A DNA stretch of 64,000 nt, from the NCBI GenBank assembly GCA_028690215.1, contig JAQVBQ010000004.1, positions 1 to 64,000 on the forward strand. Reading direction: 5' to 3'. A program made the position numbers and the translations under genes. Each line of letters begins with the position of its first letter. Positions within the stretch are counted from its first letter, which is position 1. Of this stretch, positions 52,246 to 61,382 are shown piece by piece. The DNA comes from Bacteroidales bacterium. GTDB taxonomy: Bacteria > Bacteroidota > Bacteroidia > Bacteroidales > UBA932. The notes beneath the pieces are model-generated. The model saw nothing but the letters and a program-made list of their open reading frames with translations, ran no database searches and had not been told where the DNA came from.

Positions 52246-54243
52246 CTATTCTGTTTTCTCCTCCTTGTCAGCTTCAGGTAAAAGATTTTCGGATGAAGGC
52301 TCCTCACCGGTTCTTGATGGTGGCTGGCTTCCTGCTCTTTTGCCAAAGATTGTCTCCAGGTCTTCAGAAAATATTACCTCTTTTTCCAATAGTAGTTCTG
52401 CAAGCTTAGTGAAACCCTCCATGTTATCCTTAAGAATCTTCCGGGCGGTATCATATGACTCGTCAATCAGCCTCTTTGCCTCCTTGTCAATAAGCTCTGC
52501 TGTCTTCTCGCTGTAAGGTTTGCCGATGTTGAACCCGTTGGACTCAGTAGAGTCGTAGAAGGAGATGTTGCCCACACTCTTGCTCATACCGAGATATGAG
52601 ACCATGGCGTATGCCTGCTTTGTAATCTTTTCCAGATCATTTAAGGCTCCTGTAGAAATCTTGTTGTTAATTATCTCTTCAGCAGCGCGGCCACCCAATG
52701 TTGCTGCCATCTCGTCCATCATCTGCTCTGTTGTGGTTATCTGTCTCTCTTCAGGCAGATACCATGCTGCGCCGAGAGCTCTTCCGCGAGGAATGATTGT
52801 TACCTTGAGAAGTGGATTTGCATTAGGAAGTATCCAACTTACTGTGGCATGTCCCGCTTCGTGGAATGCAATTGTCCTCTTCTCCTGTGGAGAGATTATC
52901 TTGCTCCTTTTTTCCAGTCCGCCTATAATTCTGTCAACAGCGTCAAGAAAGTCCTGTTTGTCAATTGCCTCCTTGTTCTTTCTGGCAGCAATCAATGCAG
53001 CTTCGTTACAAACATTTGCTATATCTGCACCGGAGAATCCAGGAGTCTGTTTTGCCAGGAATTCAATATTGAATCCATCTACCAATTTCAGGTTTCTCAG
53101 GTGTACTCCGAATATTTCAACCCTCTCTTTTAGTTCAGGAAGGTCAACATGAATCTGTCTGTCGAAACGACCTGCTCTCATCAGTGCTTTGTCGAGTATG
53201 TCAGCACGGTTGGTTGCAGCAAGAATTATGACACCGGAATTAGATCCGAATCCATCCATCTCTGTCAACAGTTGGTTAAGAGTGTTCTCTCTCTCGTCGT
53301 TTGAAGAGAAACCAGCATTTTTGCTCCTTGCCCTTCCTACTGCATCAATTTCATCTATGAATACAATACAAGGGGCTTTCTCCTTGGCTTGTCTGAATAG
53401 ATCCCTTACACGCGATGCACCTACTCCGACGAACATCTCAACGAAGTCGGAACCAGAGATAGAGAAAAACGGAACATTAGCCTCTCCTGCAACAGCCTTT
53501 GCAAGCAAGGTCTTGCCGGTTCCCGGAGGGCCTACAAGCAGTGCACCTTTAGGGATCTTACCTCCAAGGCTTGTGTATTTCTTAGGATTCTTAAGGAAAT
53601 CGACTATCTCCATCACCTCTACCTTAGCCTCTTCAAGACCGGCGACATCCTTAAACGTAATTTTTGTGTTGTTGTCCTTATCAAAAAGTTTGGCCTGTGA
53701 TTTTCCAACGGAGAAGATTCCTCCTCCGCCCTGGCTGCCACCGCCCATTCCCTTATTCATCTTTCTGAACATAAAGAACCATAGGGCAATCAACAGAATA
53801 GGGAAAAGGAGCCACTCCATTGCCTTTGCAAAGTAATTGGTTCTCTCTTCATTCTCAATAGAGAACTTATTGCCCTCAGGCAACTGTTGTCTAACAAGGT
53901 CAATCTGCTCTTCTGCATTGAAATTATTAGATACAACAAAGTAGAACTGAGGAGCATATTTTGGTACCTTGCCTCCAAACTTGTTCTTGTACTTTGCGAT
54001 ACTCTCTTTTTTGATGTAAACCTCGGCACGGTTCATATTGGTGACAAATGTTATCTTTTCTATATCACCTGCCGGAGCCATCTTCTCTTTAACTTCGGTC
54101 CATTCCGTCTTTACGGGATCACCACCGTCGTATGTGGTCCACATATAAAATATGCCGCCGAGCATAATTACATATATCCACAATACGTTGAATTTGGGGA
54201 GCTTGAGCTTTTTACGCTCTTTATCTTTGTTTGGAATATCCAT
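52246..54243 (-). CDS. ftsH: FtsH, ATP-dependent zinc metalloprotease
   Basis: The 665-residue membrane protease degrades misfolded and regulatory membrane proteins. It has two N-terminal membrane segments (residues 19-37 and about 138-158) around a periplasmic domain. The AAA core follows with Walker [15 protein letters not shown], Walker [13 protein letters not shown] and the SRH region [17 protein letters not shown]. The protease domain carries the zinc site [12 protein letters not shown]. The tail is charged. All catalytic residues are present. It is encoded between rsfS and the lipid genes cdsA and psd, and it may help balance lipid synthesis, as FtsH does in E. coli through LpxC. Confidence 0.95.
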   Translation of the reverse strand: MDIPNKDKERKKLKLPKFNVLWIYVIMLGGIFYMWTTYDGGDPVKTEWTEVKEKMAPAGDIEKITFVTNMNRAEVYIKKESIAKYKNKFGGKVPKYAPQFYFVVSNNFNAEEQIDLVRQQLPEGNKFSIENEERTNYFAKAMEWLLFPILLIALWFFMFRKMNKGMGGGSQGGGGIFSVGKSQAKLFDKDNNTKITFKDVAGLEEAKVEVMEIVDFLKNPKKYTSLGGKIPKGALLVGPPGTGKTLLAKAVAGEANVPFFSISGSDFVEMFVGVGASRVRDLFRQAKEKAPCIVFIDEIDAVGRARSKNAGFSSNDERENTLNQLLTEMDGFGSNSGVIILAATNRADILDKALMRAGRFDRQIHVDLPELKERVEIFGVHLRNLKLVDGFNIEFLAKQTPGFSGADIANVCNEAALIAARKNKEAIDKQDFLDAVDRIIGGLEKRSKIISPQEKRTIAFHEAGHATVSWILPNANPLLKVTIIPRGRALGAAWYLPEERQITTTEQMMDEMAATLGGRAAEEIINNKISTGALNDLEKITKQAYAMVSYLGMSKSVGNISFYDSTESNGFNIGKPYSEKTAELIDKEAKRLIDESYDTARKILKDNMEGFTKLAELLLEKEVIFSEDLETIFGKRAGSQPPSRTGEEPSSENLLPEADKEEKTE

Positions 54244-54260
54244 TATTATTGATTTTCAGA

Positions 54261-54644
54261 TTATTTATCTTCATATTTTGTCTTTGGTGCATCTGCCCAT
54301 AAATCTTCAAGTCGGTAAAACAGTCTGTACTCTGTCTGAAAAATATGGACTACAATGTTTGTGTAATCAAGGATTACCCAGAATGAATTCTCTTTGCCCT
54401 GCATACGGACAACCTTCCGGTTGCATTTTGTATACATCATCTCCTCTACATAGTCTGCTATTGCACCTACCTGAGTAGATGAATCAGCATTACAAACTAT
54501 AAAATAGTCTGTGATTGCAGTTCCTATCTCTTTCAGATTGAGTGAGCAAACCCCTTTTCCCTTTTTTTCAAGCATTGCTTCAGCGATGCATTGTACTTCC
54601 AATGCATCTGTGTCCTTTTTGGTTGAGTTCTTTTTTGTTGGCAC
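54261..54644 (-). CDS. rsfS: RsfS, ribosomal silencing factor
   Basis: The 127-residue protein binds ribosomal protein L14 and blocks subunit joining when nutrients are low. It shows the RsfS pattern DYFIVCNADSSTQVGAIAD, KNSFWVILDYTNIVVH-like (ENSFWVILDYTNIVVH), and FYRLEDLWADAP. It is the first gene of the unit rsfS-ftsH-cdsA-psd, 17 bases before ftsH. Length is normal. Confidence 0.93.
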   Translation of the reverse strand: MPTKKNSTKKDTDALEVQCIAEAMLEKKGKGVCSLNLKEIGTAITDYFIVCNADSSTQVGAIADYVEEMMYTKCNRKVVRMQGKENSFWVILDYTNIVVHIFQTEYRLFYRLEDLWADAPKTKYEDK

Positions 54645-54685
54645 TATACTAAGTGTTTATTTAATTGATTCATTTTTATATATCG

Positions 54686-54693
54686 CAAAATTA
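54686..54693 (-). promoter_or_regulatory. -7 promoter element for rsfS-ftsH-cdsA-psd
   Basis: TAATTTTG on the minus strand matches TAnnTTTG, 41 bases upstream of the ATG at 54644, in the divergent gap with birA. Confidence 0.5.
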
Positions 54694-54727
54694 CTGCAAT
54701 TTTGTTTCCAATTACAACTTTATTATA

Positions 54728-55480
54728 ATGTCAAAATGCATAAAATGGTTTGAAATCTTAGATTCCACTAATTATGAGGCAAATAGACAGATGGACCATG
54801 TTGATGACTTTACTGTCTTCGCGGCACGTTACCAGACAAATGGTCGCGGTCAGAAGGGTAATACGTGGGAAAGTGCAGTAGGTGAGAATCTTACGTTTTC
54901 AATTCTTGTCAAACCAAAATTTATTAAAGCCGAAGATCAGTTTCTTATTTCGCAAATAACCACTTTAGGAATCGTTAACTATCTAAGAGAAAGGTGTATT
55001 ACTGCAACAATAAAGTGGCCCAATGATATTTATGTAAACAACAGGAAAATATGTGGTATCCTCATAGAACACTACTTAGGAGGTGACAAATTGTCAGCAT
55101 CCATTATTGGGATAGGATTAAATTTAAATCAGAAAAAATTTGCATCAGATGCCCCTAATCCTACCTCTGTGATTAATGAGACGGGTACCTCTCTGGTTAT
55201 AGAAAAAGAACTTGAACTGCTTGTATCATCAATTGAGGAGTTATTTAATGATACAGATGTCGACAATTATTATGAGAGGGCAGAAAGGATTGGATTGGAC
55301 TATCTCAGCCACTTATATCATATCAATGAGTACCATTTGTACGAAGATACTGCCACAAAAGAGCAGTTTGAGGCAAAAATAACCGGAATAGATAAGTTTG
55401 CCTGTCTTTTATTGGAGAGGAGGGACGGAGGTGTAAAAAGCTATGCTTTTAAAGAGATCAGGTATATTTTAAATCTCTGA
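54728..55480 (+). CDS. birA: BirA, biotin-[acetyl-CoA-carboxylase] ligase
   Basis: The 250-residue enzyme attaches biotin to carboxylases. It shows FEILDSTNYEANRQ, the biotin-AMP loop TNGRGQKGNTWES, IKWPNDIYVNNRKICGIL and ASIIGIGLNLNQKKF. It lacks the N-terminal DNA-binding domain of repressor-type BirA. I start at 54728; the 21 extra residues of the longer frame lie over the divergent promoter region. Its last 23 bases overlap the end of the convergent rpe gene. Confidence 0.9.
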   Translation: MSKCIKWFEILDSTNYEANRQMDHVDDFTVFAARYQTNGRGQKGNTWESAVGENLTFSILVKPKFIKAEDQFLISQITTLGIVNYLRERCITATIKWPNDIYVNNRKICGILIEHYLGGDKLSASIIGIGLNLNQKKFASDAPNPTSVINETGTSLVIEKELELLVSSIEELFNDTDVDNYYERAERIGLDYLSHLYHINEYHLYEDTATKEQFEAKITGIDKFACLLLERRDGGVKSYAFKEIRYILNL

Positions 55481-56108
55481 TGGCCTTAATCGGGTCCTGT
55501 GCTCCGAAAACACTGTTTCCTGCGACTAAGATATCTGCTCCGGCTTTTGCAAGCAAAGGAGCATTATCCTTGTTCACCCCACCATCTATCTCTATAAGAC
55601 ATTTTGAACCAGTCTCTTTAATTATCTCCTTGACTTTAGCCAATTTATTGTAAGTATTCTCTATAAAGCTCTGTCCGCCGAATCCCGGATTGACAGACAT
55701 TACGAGAATGAAATCAGCCTCTGTTGCAATTTCTGATAAAAGATGAGCCGGAGTGTGAGGATTAAGAGCCACCCCTGCCTTCATCCCGAGATTCTTTATC
55801 CGTTGCAGGGAGCGGTGAAGGTGTGTGCAAGCCTCATAGTGAACACTGAGATACTCTACACCTAGATCTTTGAAATTGTCAAAATACCTGTCAGGATCTA
55901 CGATCATCAAGTGTGCATCAAGAGGTTTTCCGGCACTCCTGGCTATTGCCTTGATTACCGGAAAACCGTATGAGATATTTGGTACGAAAACGCCATCCAT
56001 GATATCAAGATGGATCAGGTCTGCATCGCTCTTGTTGACCAGGTCAACCTGTTGTGCAAGATTTCCAAAATCTGCAGAGAGCATGGAAGGGGCAATCAAT
56101 ACTCCCAT
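55458..56108 (-). CDS. rpe: Rpe, ribulose-phosphate 3-epimerase
   Basis: The 216-residue TIM barrel interconverts ribulose 5-phosphate and xylulose 5-phosphate in the pentose phosphate pathway. It shows IAPSMLSADFGNLAQQV, LIHLDIMDGVFVPNIS, DAHLMIVDPDRY, LVMSVNPGFGGQSFI and IEIDGGVNKDN, with all metal and catalytic residues. It lies 11 bases after pepD and overlaps birA at the 3' end. Confidence 0.95.
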   Translation of the reverse strand: MGVLIAPSMLSADFGNLAQQVDLVNKSDADLIHLDIMDGVFVPNISYGFPVIKAIARSAGKPLDAHLMIVDPDRYFDNFKDLGVEYLSVHYEACTHLHRSLQRIKNLGMKAGVALNPHTPAHLLSEIATEADFILVMSVNPGFGGQSFIENTYNKLAKVKEIIKETGSKCLIEIDGGVNKDNAPLLAKAGADILVAGNSVFGAQDPIKAIRDLKYT

Positions 56109-56119
56109 AATGTTTCTTT

Positions 56120-57556
56120 TTATTTAATGTCTTTAAGTATCTGAACGAGAAGTTTCCAGAATTTGTCCACAGTTGCAAGTTCCAGTTTCTCTCCCGGGGC
56201 ATGAACTCCTCTGAGGGTTGGGCCAAATGAGATCATATCGAGATTAGGGTACTTGTCCAGGAATAGTCCACACTCCAATCCGGCATGTATTGCCCTTACT
56301 ACAGGCTCGTTGCCGAACAGTTTGATATATGCTTCTTTACTCACACCAAGAAGTTTTGAGTCCATTTTCGGCTTCCATCCGGGGTATTCGCTTTCATGTG
56401 TTACATGAGCGCCTGCAAGTTTGAACAATGATTCAATTCTGCTTGCGGCCTGGTAACGAGCGCTGTTCAAAGAGCTTCTCTGGCTTGTGCATATAGTTAT
56501 CTCCTCGTCTGAGGTCATCTTGACAGATGCCAGGTTTGTAGATGTTTCAACAAATCCCGGAATGTTCTGGCTCATGGCAATAACACCGTGAGGGCAGGCA
56601 TTTAAAGAGTTAAGCAAACGGTATGTTGTATCAGAGTCCATGCACCACTCTTCCTGCTTTGTTGTCTCTATCTTCCCGAAAAGATCTGAATCTGACACTC
56701 TGTACTCATCCAAAATCTCTGCCTCTGTCTTTTTGAAGAGGTTTAATATTTTGTCCTTGTCAGCAGGCTTAAAGGCAATCGTAGCGAATGCCTCACGGGA
56801 TATTGCATTGCGTTTGTTCCCGCCATCAATTCTGCAAATAGCAATTTTATATTTCTCAAATATAGGGAGGAGAAATCTTGTAAGAAGCTGATTGGCATTA
56901 GCCCTGTTCTTGTTGATGTCGTCTCCGCTATGTCCTCCGGTTGCTCCGTAGAAGCCGACCTTCATGAAGTCCATCCCGGATGGTACCTGCTCCTTTTTAT
57001 ACTTGAAAACGGCTGTTGTATCGATTCCTCCGGCACAACCGATAAAAAGCTCTCCTTCGTCTTCAGAATCAAGGTTTATAAGGATATTGCCGGTTATAAA
57101 ACCAGGTTTAAGAGCTTTTGCTCCTGTAAGGCCGGTCTCTTCATCTGTTGTAAAGAGCGCCTCGATTCTGCCGTGCTCAATGGTTTTGTCGGTTAGAATT
57201 GCCATTTGGGCAGCCATACCTATTCCGCAGTCAGCTCCAAGCGTTGTCTCTTTTGCTATGAGCCAGCCATTCTCCTCGACTACTTTTATCGGGTCTTTGC
57301 TGAAGTCGTGTGTGCTGTCGCCGTTTTTCTCGCATACCATATCTGAATGGCTTTGCAAAACTACGGTCGGAATGCTTTCCATCCCGGGAGTCGCCTCTTT
57401 TGATATAACTACATTACCTGAACTATCTATTTTGTATTCAAGAGAGTTCTCTTTTGCAAAATTTTCCAAGTATGCTACTATCATCTCTTCGTGACCTGAT
57501 TCTCTCGGAATTTTGCAGATCTCTGAAAAGTATGACAGGACTTTTTGGGATTCCAT
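56120..57556 (-). CDS. pepD: PepD, aminoacyl-histidine dipeptidase (M20 family)
   Basis: The 478-residue zinc peptidase cleaves Xaa-His dipeptides such as carnosine. Metal and catalytic features are LQSHSDMVCEKNGD, LGADCGIGMAAQMAI, LFTTDEETGLTGAKA, NLDSEDEGELFIGCAGG and, at the end, ISFGPTLRGVHAPGEKLE. Length is typical of Bacteroidota PepD. It lies between rpe and dnaA, six bases after dnaA. No signal peptide is present, so it is cytoplasmic. Confidence 0.92.
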   Translation of the reverse strand: MESQKVLSYFSEICKIPRESGHEEMIVAYLENFAKENSLEYKIDSSGNVVISKEATPGMESIPTVVLQSHSDMVCEKNGDSTHDFSKDPIKVVEENGWLIAKETTLGADCGIGMAAQMAILTDKTIEHGRIEALFTTDEETGLTGAKALKPGFITGNILINLDSEDEGELFIGCAGGIDTTAVFKYKKEQVPSGMDFMKVGFYGATGGHSGDDINKNRANANQLLTRFLLPIFEKYKIAICRIDGGNKRNAISREAFATIAFKPADKDKILNLFKKTEAEILDEYRVSDSDLFGKIETTKQEEWCMDSDTTYRLLNSLNACPHGVIAMSQNIPGFVETSTNLASVKMTSDEEITICTSQRSSLNSARYQAASRIESLFKLAGAHVTHESEYPGWKPKMDSKLLGVSKEAYIKLFGNEPVVRAIHAGLECGLFLDKYPNLDMISFGPTLRGVHAPGEKLELATVDKFWKLLVQILKDIK

Positions 57557-57562
57557 GTTGTT

Positions 57563-58978
57563 CTATTGTGGTTTTAGTTTTTTCTCGATATCTGTGACAT
57601 ACTTGCGGAAAGAGCGGTCAGTATCGATAAGGTCACAGACAGTATTGTATGCGTGAAGTACTGTTGCATGATCTCTTCCTCCTGTCTGGGAACCGATAGT
57701 CGCAAGGGAGTTGTTTGTAAGGTTTCTGCTTAGAAACATTGCAATCTGCCTTGCCTGTACCAGTTCTCTCTTTCTGGATGAGGAGAGGAATAGTTCAGTA
57801 TTTATTTTGAAGTATTCGCATACTGTTTTCTGAATCTCATCAATAGTAAGCTCATTTCTGTTCCTGCTGACAATCTTTTCGGTAAGACTCTCTGCAAGAT
57901 CCATGTCGATGGTTTTGTTGTTGAATATAGCCTGAGCAAGTAATGAGTTTAATGTCCCCTCGATCTCTCTGATATTTGTAGTCACTCTTGATGCAAGATA
58001 TGATACGACCTCTTCAGGGAGGGTTACACCATCATTATAACATTTAGCCCTGATTATTGCCATCCTTGTCTGATAGTCCGGCTGACGAAGCTCTGCAAGT
58101 AATCCCCATTTGAATCTTGAGAGCAGTCTTTGTTCCAGATCCTGAAGATCAACGGGTGGTTTATCTGAGGTAAGTATTAGTTGTTTGCCGAGATTGTGAA
58201 GATGGCTGAAAATGTGGAAAAATGCATTTTGAGTTCCGCTCTTTCCGGCAAATTCCTGTACATCGTCAATAATCAGCACATCAATCATCTGATAAAAATG
58301 AAGGAAGTCTGTAAGTTTATTCTTGACGTTAACAGCATCCATGAACTGGGTCTGGAAACGGTTTGCACTTACATAGAGTACTATCTTGTCGGGGAATTTT
58401 TCCTTTATGTTGATTCCGATGGCCTGTGCAAGGTGTGTCTTTCCAAGCCCTGAGCCTCCATATAGGAAGAGGGGATTGAAAGCGCTCGAACCGGGATTGG
58501 ATGCAATAGTAAGTCCCGCAGACCTGGCAAGTCTGTTGCATTCGCCTTCGATAAAATTGTCAAAATTAAAGTGAGGGTTGAGTTGTGGATCAATCTTCAA
58601 CTGTTGGAGTCCCGGAATGACGAACGGGTTCGCTATCTGTCTTGCCTGATTTGGAAAAGGCAAGGTTTTGTTTGTTATCTCAGCTGTTGATTGATGAGGA
58701 ATCTGAACAGGTTTCTCATTTGAAACAACCTTCACGTTGTATTCGAGTTTTGCATCTCTGCCAAGCTCGCGTTTAAGAGCCTTACTGATAAGGTCAATAT
58801 AGTATTCTTCAAGGAACTCTATGAAGAAATGGGTAGGTACGGCTATTGTAAGTATGCTCCCGGTGAGTTTTACAGCCTTTATAGGTTCGAACCACGTCTT
58901 GAAACTCTGAGGCGGAATATTGTCCTTTACGATTTGCAGACAATTATTCCATACTGTTGTATATGAAGCTTCAGACAT
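57563..58978 (-). CDS. dnaA: DnaA, chromosomal replication initiator
   Basis: The 471-residue protein initiates replication at oriC. It has domain I (about 1-80), a linker, and the AAA+ domain with Walker A YGGSGLGKTHLAQA and Walker B VLIIDDVQEFAGK. The DNA-binding domain IV carries SRKRELVQARQIAMFL and the signature GSQTGGRDHATVLHAY. I start at 58978 (MSEASYTTVWNN); the longer frame from 59062 adds 28 residues without family support. The gene is followed by pepD and rpe. Only one imperfect DnaA box (TTATCCCCA on the minus strand at 59014-59022) lies upstream, so the origin is probably elsewhere. Confidence 0.95.
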   Translation of the reverse strand: MSEASYTTVWNNCLQIVKDNIPPQSFKTWFEPIKAVKLTGSILTIAVPTHFFIEFLEEYYIDLISKALKRELGRDAKLEYNVKVVSNEKPVQIPHQSTAEITNKTLPFPNQARQIANPFVIPGLQQLKIDPQLNPHFNFDNFIEGECNRLARSAGLTIASNPGSSAFNPLFLYGGSGLGKTHLAQAIGINIKEKFPDKIVLYVSANRFQTQFMDAVNVKNKLTDFLHFYQMIDVLIIDDVQEFAGKSGTQNAFFHIFSHLHNLGKQLILTSDKPPVDLQDLEQRLLSRFKWGLLAELRQPDYQTRMAIIRAKCYNDGVTLPEEVVSYLASRVTTNIREIEGTLNSLLAQAIFNNKTIDMDLAESLTEKIVSRNRNELTIDEIQKTVCEYFKINTELFLSSSRKRELVQARQIAMFLSRNLTNNSLATIGSQTGGRDHATVLHAYNTVCDLIDTDRSFRKYVTDIEKKLKPQ

Positions 58979-59149
58979 GTTTAAGGTTTTTGTTTTAGAT
59001 TGCAAAACAAAAATGGGGATAAATTCTTTAAAAAAAAACAAATAATCGCTTTGAAAATTCAAGAATTTTTCAAGAGGCTGTATTTCAGCCGGAAAATTTT
59101 TTTAAAATTGACAATCTTAAAAATCAATAAAATAAAGAAGAAAATTTCT

Positions 59150-60067
59150 TTAAAATACGGAAACTTTTATGTACTTTTTAGGGTTAGCTTGTATGTTTTT
59201 TATCAACACGTCGATATCCCTTACCAATACATCAATTGAGGTGTGTAACGAATCTGTTTTAATCAATTTTCCGATTGAGCCCTGAGGATTATTTATCTCT
59301 AAAAGCAAATCTCTAAGTGATTTAATTGTACCTGAGAGGTCTGCACTTTTCAGAGAATCTGTGATCTCAGTTATATTACCCAAACCTTTGTCAAGAACAA
59401 CAACACTTTTTTTGAGAGATGAGGATAGATTGTCGAGATTACTTATCAATGAGGATATCTCAGGACCGTTCTGGTCAAGGTTGGTTGTTATGTTCTTTAT
59501 ATTCTGCAATGTCCTGTCAAGATTCTGAATAGACATAGATAGATGCCTCTTTGCTTCTGGATCAAGAACTTCATTGACATTCACAAAAGTTGTGTTGAGG
59601 TTTGATATGAGCTCAGATGCCTGATCTTTCAAAGGGAGAATCTGTGCGGCGATATTCTCGATCATACCAGGTTCAATTTGTGAATGGAGTGTGTCGCGCT
59701 CCCCAATAATCCTGCCTCCTTTGGCAATCTGTATCCGGATTGACTTACCGCCGAGCAGGTCGGAACTGTATAATTGGGCAACAGAGCTGTCAGGTATACT
59801 GTATTTGGAATCGACCTTCATTGTTACAAGAAAGTCTTCACTCTTTTCCTGATATTCAATTTTCTGGACAGTCCCCACCTTAAACCCTTTAATAAATACC
59901 GGGCCGGTGGCGTTAAGACCATCTACACTTTCATATACCGTATAATATATGTTAGTGGTTCCGAAAATATCTTTTCCTTTGAGGTAATTTATTGTAATGT
60001 ACAGCGATGCTCCTATCAATATCGCAAACAAACCGATTTTCTGTTCTCTGTTTAAATTAATTTTCAT
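59150..60067 (-). CDS. mlaD: MlaD-like MCE-domain lipid transport protein
   Basis: The 305-residue protein has an N-terminal membrane anchor (residues 10-26, IGLFAILIGASLYITIN). The MCE domain follows (about 35-115: TVYESVDGLNATGPVFIKG, GFKVGTVQKIEY). A long helical region then has MlaD-like repeats of SLISNLDNLSSSLKK type. MlaD proteins shuttle phospholipids between inner and outer membranes with an ABC complex. Its partner genes mlaE and mlaF are not adjacent. It overlaps the upstream amidase gene by 11 bases. Confidence 0.87.
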   Translation of the reverse strand: MKINLNREQKIGLFAILIGASLYITINYLKGKDIFGTTNIYYTVYESVDGLNATGPVFIKGFKVGTVQKIEYQEKSEDFLVTMKVDSKYSIPDSSVAQLYSSDLLGGKSIRIQIAKGGRIIGERDTLHSQIEPGMIENIAAQILPLKDQASELISNLNTTFVNVNEVLDPEAKRHLSMSIQNLDRTLQNIKNITTNLDQNGPEISSLISNLDNLSSSLKKSVVVLDKGLGNITEITDSLKSADLSGTIKSLRDLLLEINNPQGSIGKLIKTDSLHTSIDVLVRDIDVLIKNIQANPKKYIKVSVF

Positions 60068-61307
60068 TTTCTACTTTAATAATAAATGCTTGTGGAAATT
60101 TCTTCTTCACACGGATTAATTCTTTCTCAGCCTCCTCTTTTGTGCTGAATTCTCCGACACTGTATTTATAAAAATTTCCCACTTTTATATATTTCAGATT
60201 TTTTTCTCCTTTAAAATCAGGGGCGTTTTCAGGCAGTATTCTTGTAACTGCCATTATTTGTACCCTGAAGCTTAATTGCGCGTTGTTTTTCCCGGCTTTG
60301 AGGGTGCTCTTTGTTGTATCAGGCCTCTTTTCCGTAATAACTTCGTTTCTTATGTCGCTCTTTTTCTGCAAAGCTTTACGTATCTCAGCCAAAGTGTCCC
60401 TCTTTACCTCTTGAGTTTTTTCCTCTACTTTAATCTCTTTACTCTTTTCACTACTTTTCCTTTCACTGCTTACCTTCTCACTCTTAACGACAGTGTCCTG
60501 ACTTTTTACTGCAACTTTCTCTCCATTATTGGATTCATAAGCCTTCTTATACTTATTAAATGCTTTATAGAGTAAATTCGCAAATTTTTCTTGGTTATCC
60601 TCTTGTATAAGCACAAGGTAATCATTGGGATTGGATATGAATCCAAGTTCTACCAATATTGCCGGCATGGAACTTCTCCATAGGACAATCAGACCGCCCT
60701 GCTTTATTCCTCTGTTTATCTTGACAGGACCTTTGCCAAGCTCTTCCTGAACAAACTCGGCCATTTGAAGACTCTGTTCCAGATGTGCATTCTGGAGGAG
60801 GCTGAAAATGATATAGGACTCAGGATTATTCGGATCAAAACCCTCATAGACAGATTGATGGTCTCCTTCAAGCGAAATAACGCTGTTTTCCTTCATTGTA
60901 ACCTCAAGGTTTGAGCTGCTTTTACTCTCTCCCATTACATAGGTCTCTGAACCGGAAGCAGACCTGGCTTTGACAGAGTTGACATGAATGGAGATGAATA
61001 GGTCAGCCTTGTTTTTGTTTGCAATATCTGATCGAGTGTTTAGAGGAATGAAAACATCGGTTTTTCTTGTGTAAATCACCTGTATGTCAGGGTATCTTTC
61101 CTCAATTAATTTTCCAAATTTGAGCGCCACCGATAGTGCAATGTTCTTCTCCTTAACCTTGCGGTTAGGGCTGATTGATCCGGGATCGTGACCGCCATGA
61201 CCAGCATCAATAACCACTTTTTTTATTTTTACCGGGTCTGTAGCCAGAATGACCTCCGGTATTTGGGTCAGTAAACAAAAAAGTAATAAAAGTATCCTGT
61301 ATGGCAT
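60057..61307 (-). CDS. amiC: N-acetylmuramoyl-L-alanine amidase with SPOR-like C-terminus
   Basis: The 416-residue cell wall hydrolase has a signal peptide (residues 1-22). The Amidase_3 domain begins VVIDAGHGGHDPGS with the zinc His, includes FISIHVNSVKA and ends with the catalytic Glu in ILVELGFISNPNDY. A charged Lys/Glu-rich linker follows (about 250-335). The tail is SPOR-like (FRVQIMAVTRILPENAP, then VGNFYKYSVGEFST), which binds denuded glycans at division sites. It cuts septal peptidoglycan. The downstream mlaD gene overlaps it. This gene pair occurs together in Bacteroidota. Confidence 0.92.
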   Translation of the reverse strand: MPYRILLLLFCLLTQIPEVILATDPVKIKKVVIDAGHGGHDPGSISPNRKVKEKNIALSVALKFGKLIEERYPDIQVIYTRKTDVFIPLNTRSDIANKNKADLFISIHVNSVKARSASGSETYVMGESKSSSNLEVTMKENSVISLEGDHQSVYEGFDPNNPESYIIFSLLQNAHLEQSLQMAEFVQEELGKGPVKINRGIKQGGLIVLWRSSMPAILVELGFISNPNDYLVLIQEDNQEKFANLLYKAFNKYKKAYESNNGEKVAVKSQDTVVKSEKVSSERKSSEKSKEIKVEEKTQEVKRDTLAEIRKALQKKSDIRNEVITEKRPDTTKSTLKAGKNNAQLSFRVQIMAVTRILPENAPDFKGEKNLKYIKVGNFYKYSVGEFSTKEEAEKELIRVKKKFPQAFIIKVENEN

Positions 61308-61328
61308 TTTTGTTGCTTAAAAATGATT

Positions 61329-61336
61329 TATCTTTG
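61329..61336 (+). promoter_or_regulatory. -7 promoter element for lptD
   Basis: TATCTTTG matches TAnnTTTG, 47 bases upstream of the proposed TTG start at 61383. Confidence 0.55.
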
Positions 61337-61343
61337 CAATTCA

Positions 61344-61351
61344 CAAAAGTA
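61344..61351 (-). promoter_or_regulatory. -7 promoter element for amiC-mlaD
   Basis: TACTTTTG on the minus strand matches TAnnTTTG, 36 bases upstream of the ATG at 61307. It lies only seven bases from the plus-strand element at 61329-61336. Confidence 0.5.
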
Positions 61352-61382
61352 GTAATAATTTTTTTTAAAACTTTTAACCCGT

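Noticed and set aside
52565..53836. Long plus-strand frames opposite ftsH
   Set aside because: They are antisense shadows of a highly conserved gene and have low-complexity composition.
58979..59149. Replication origin next to dnaA
   Set aside because: The gap is AT-rich but contains only one imperfect DnaA box (59014-59022); a box cluster is missing.
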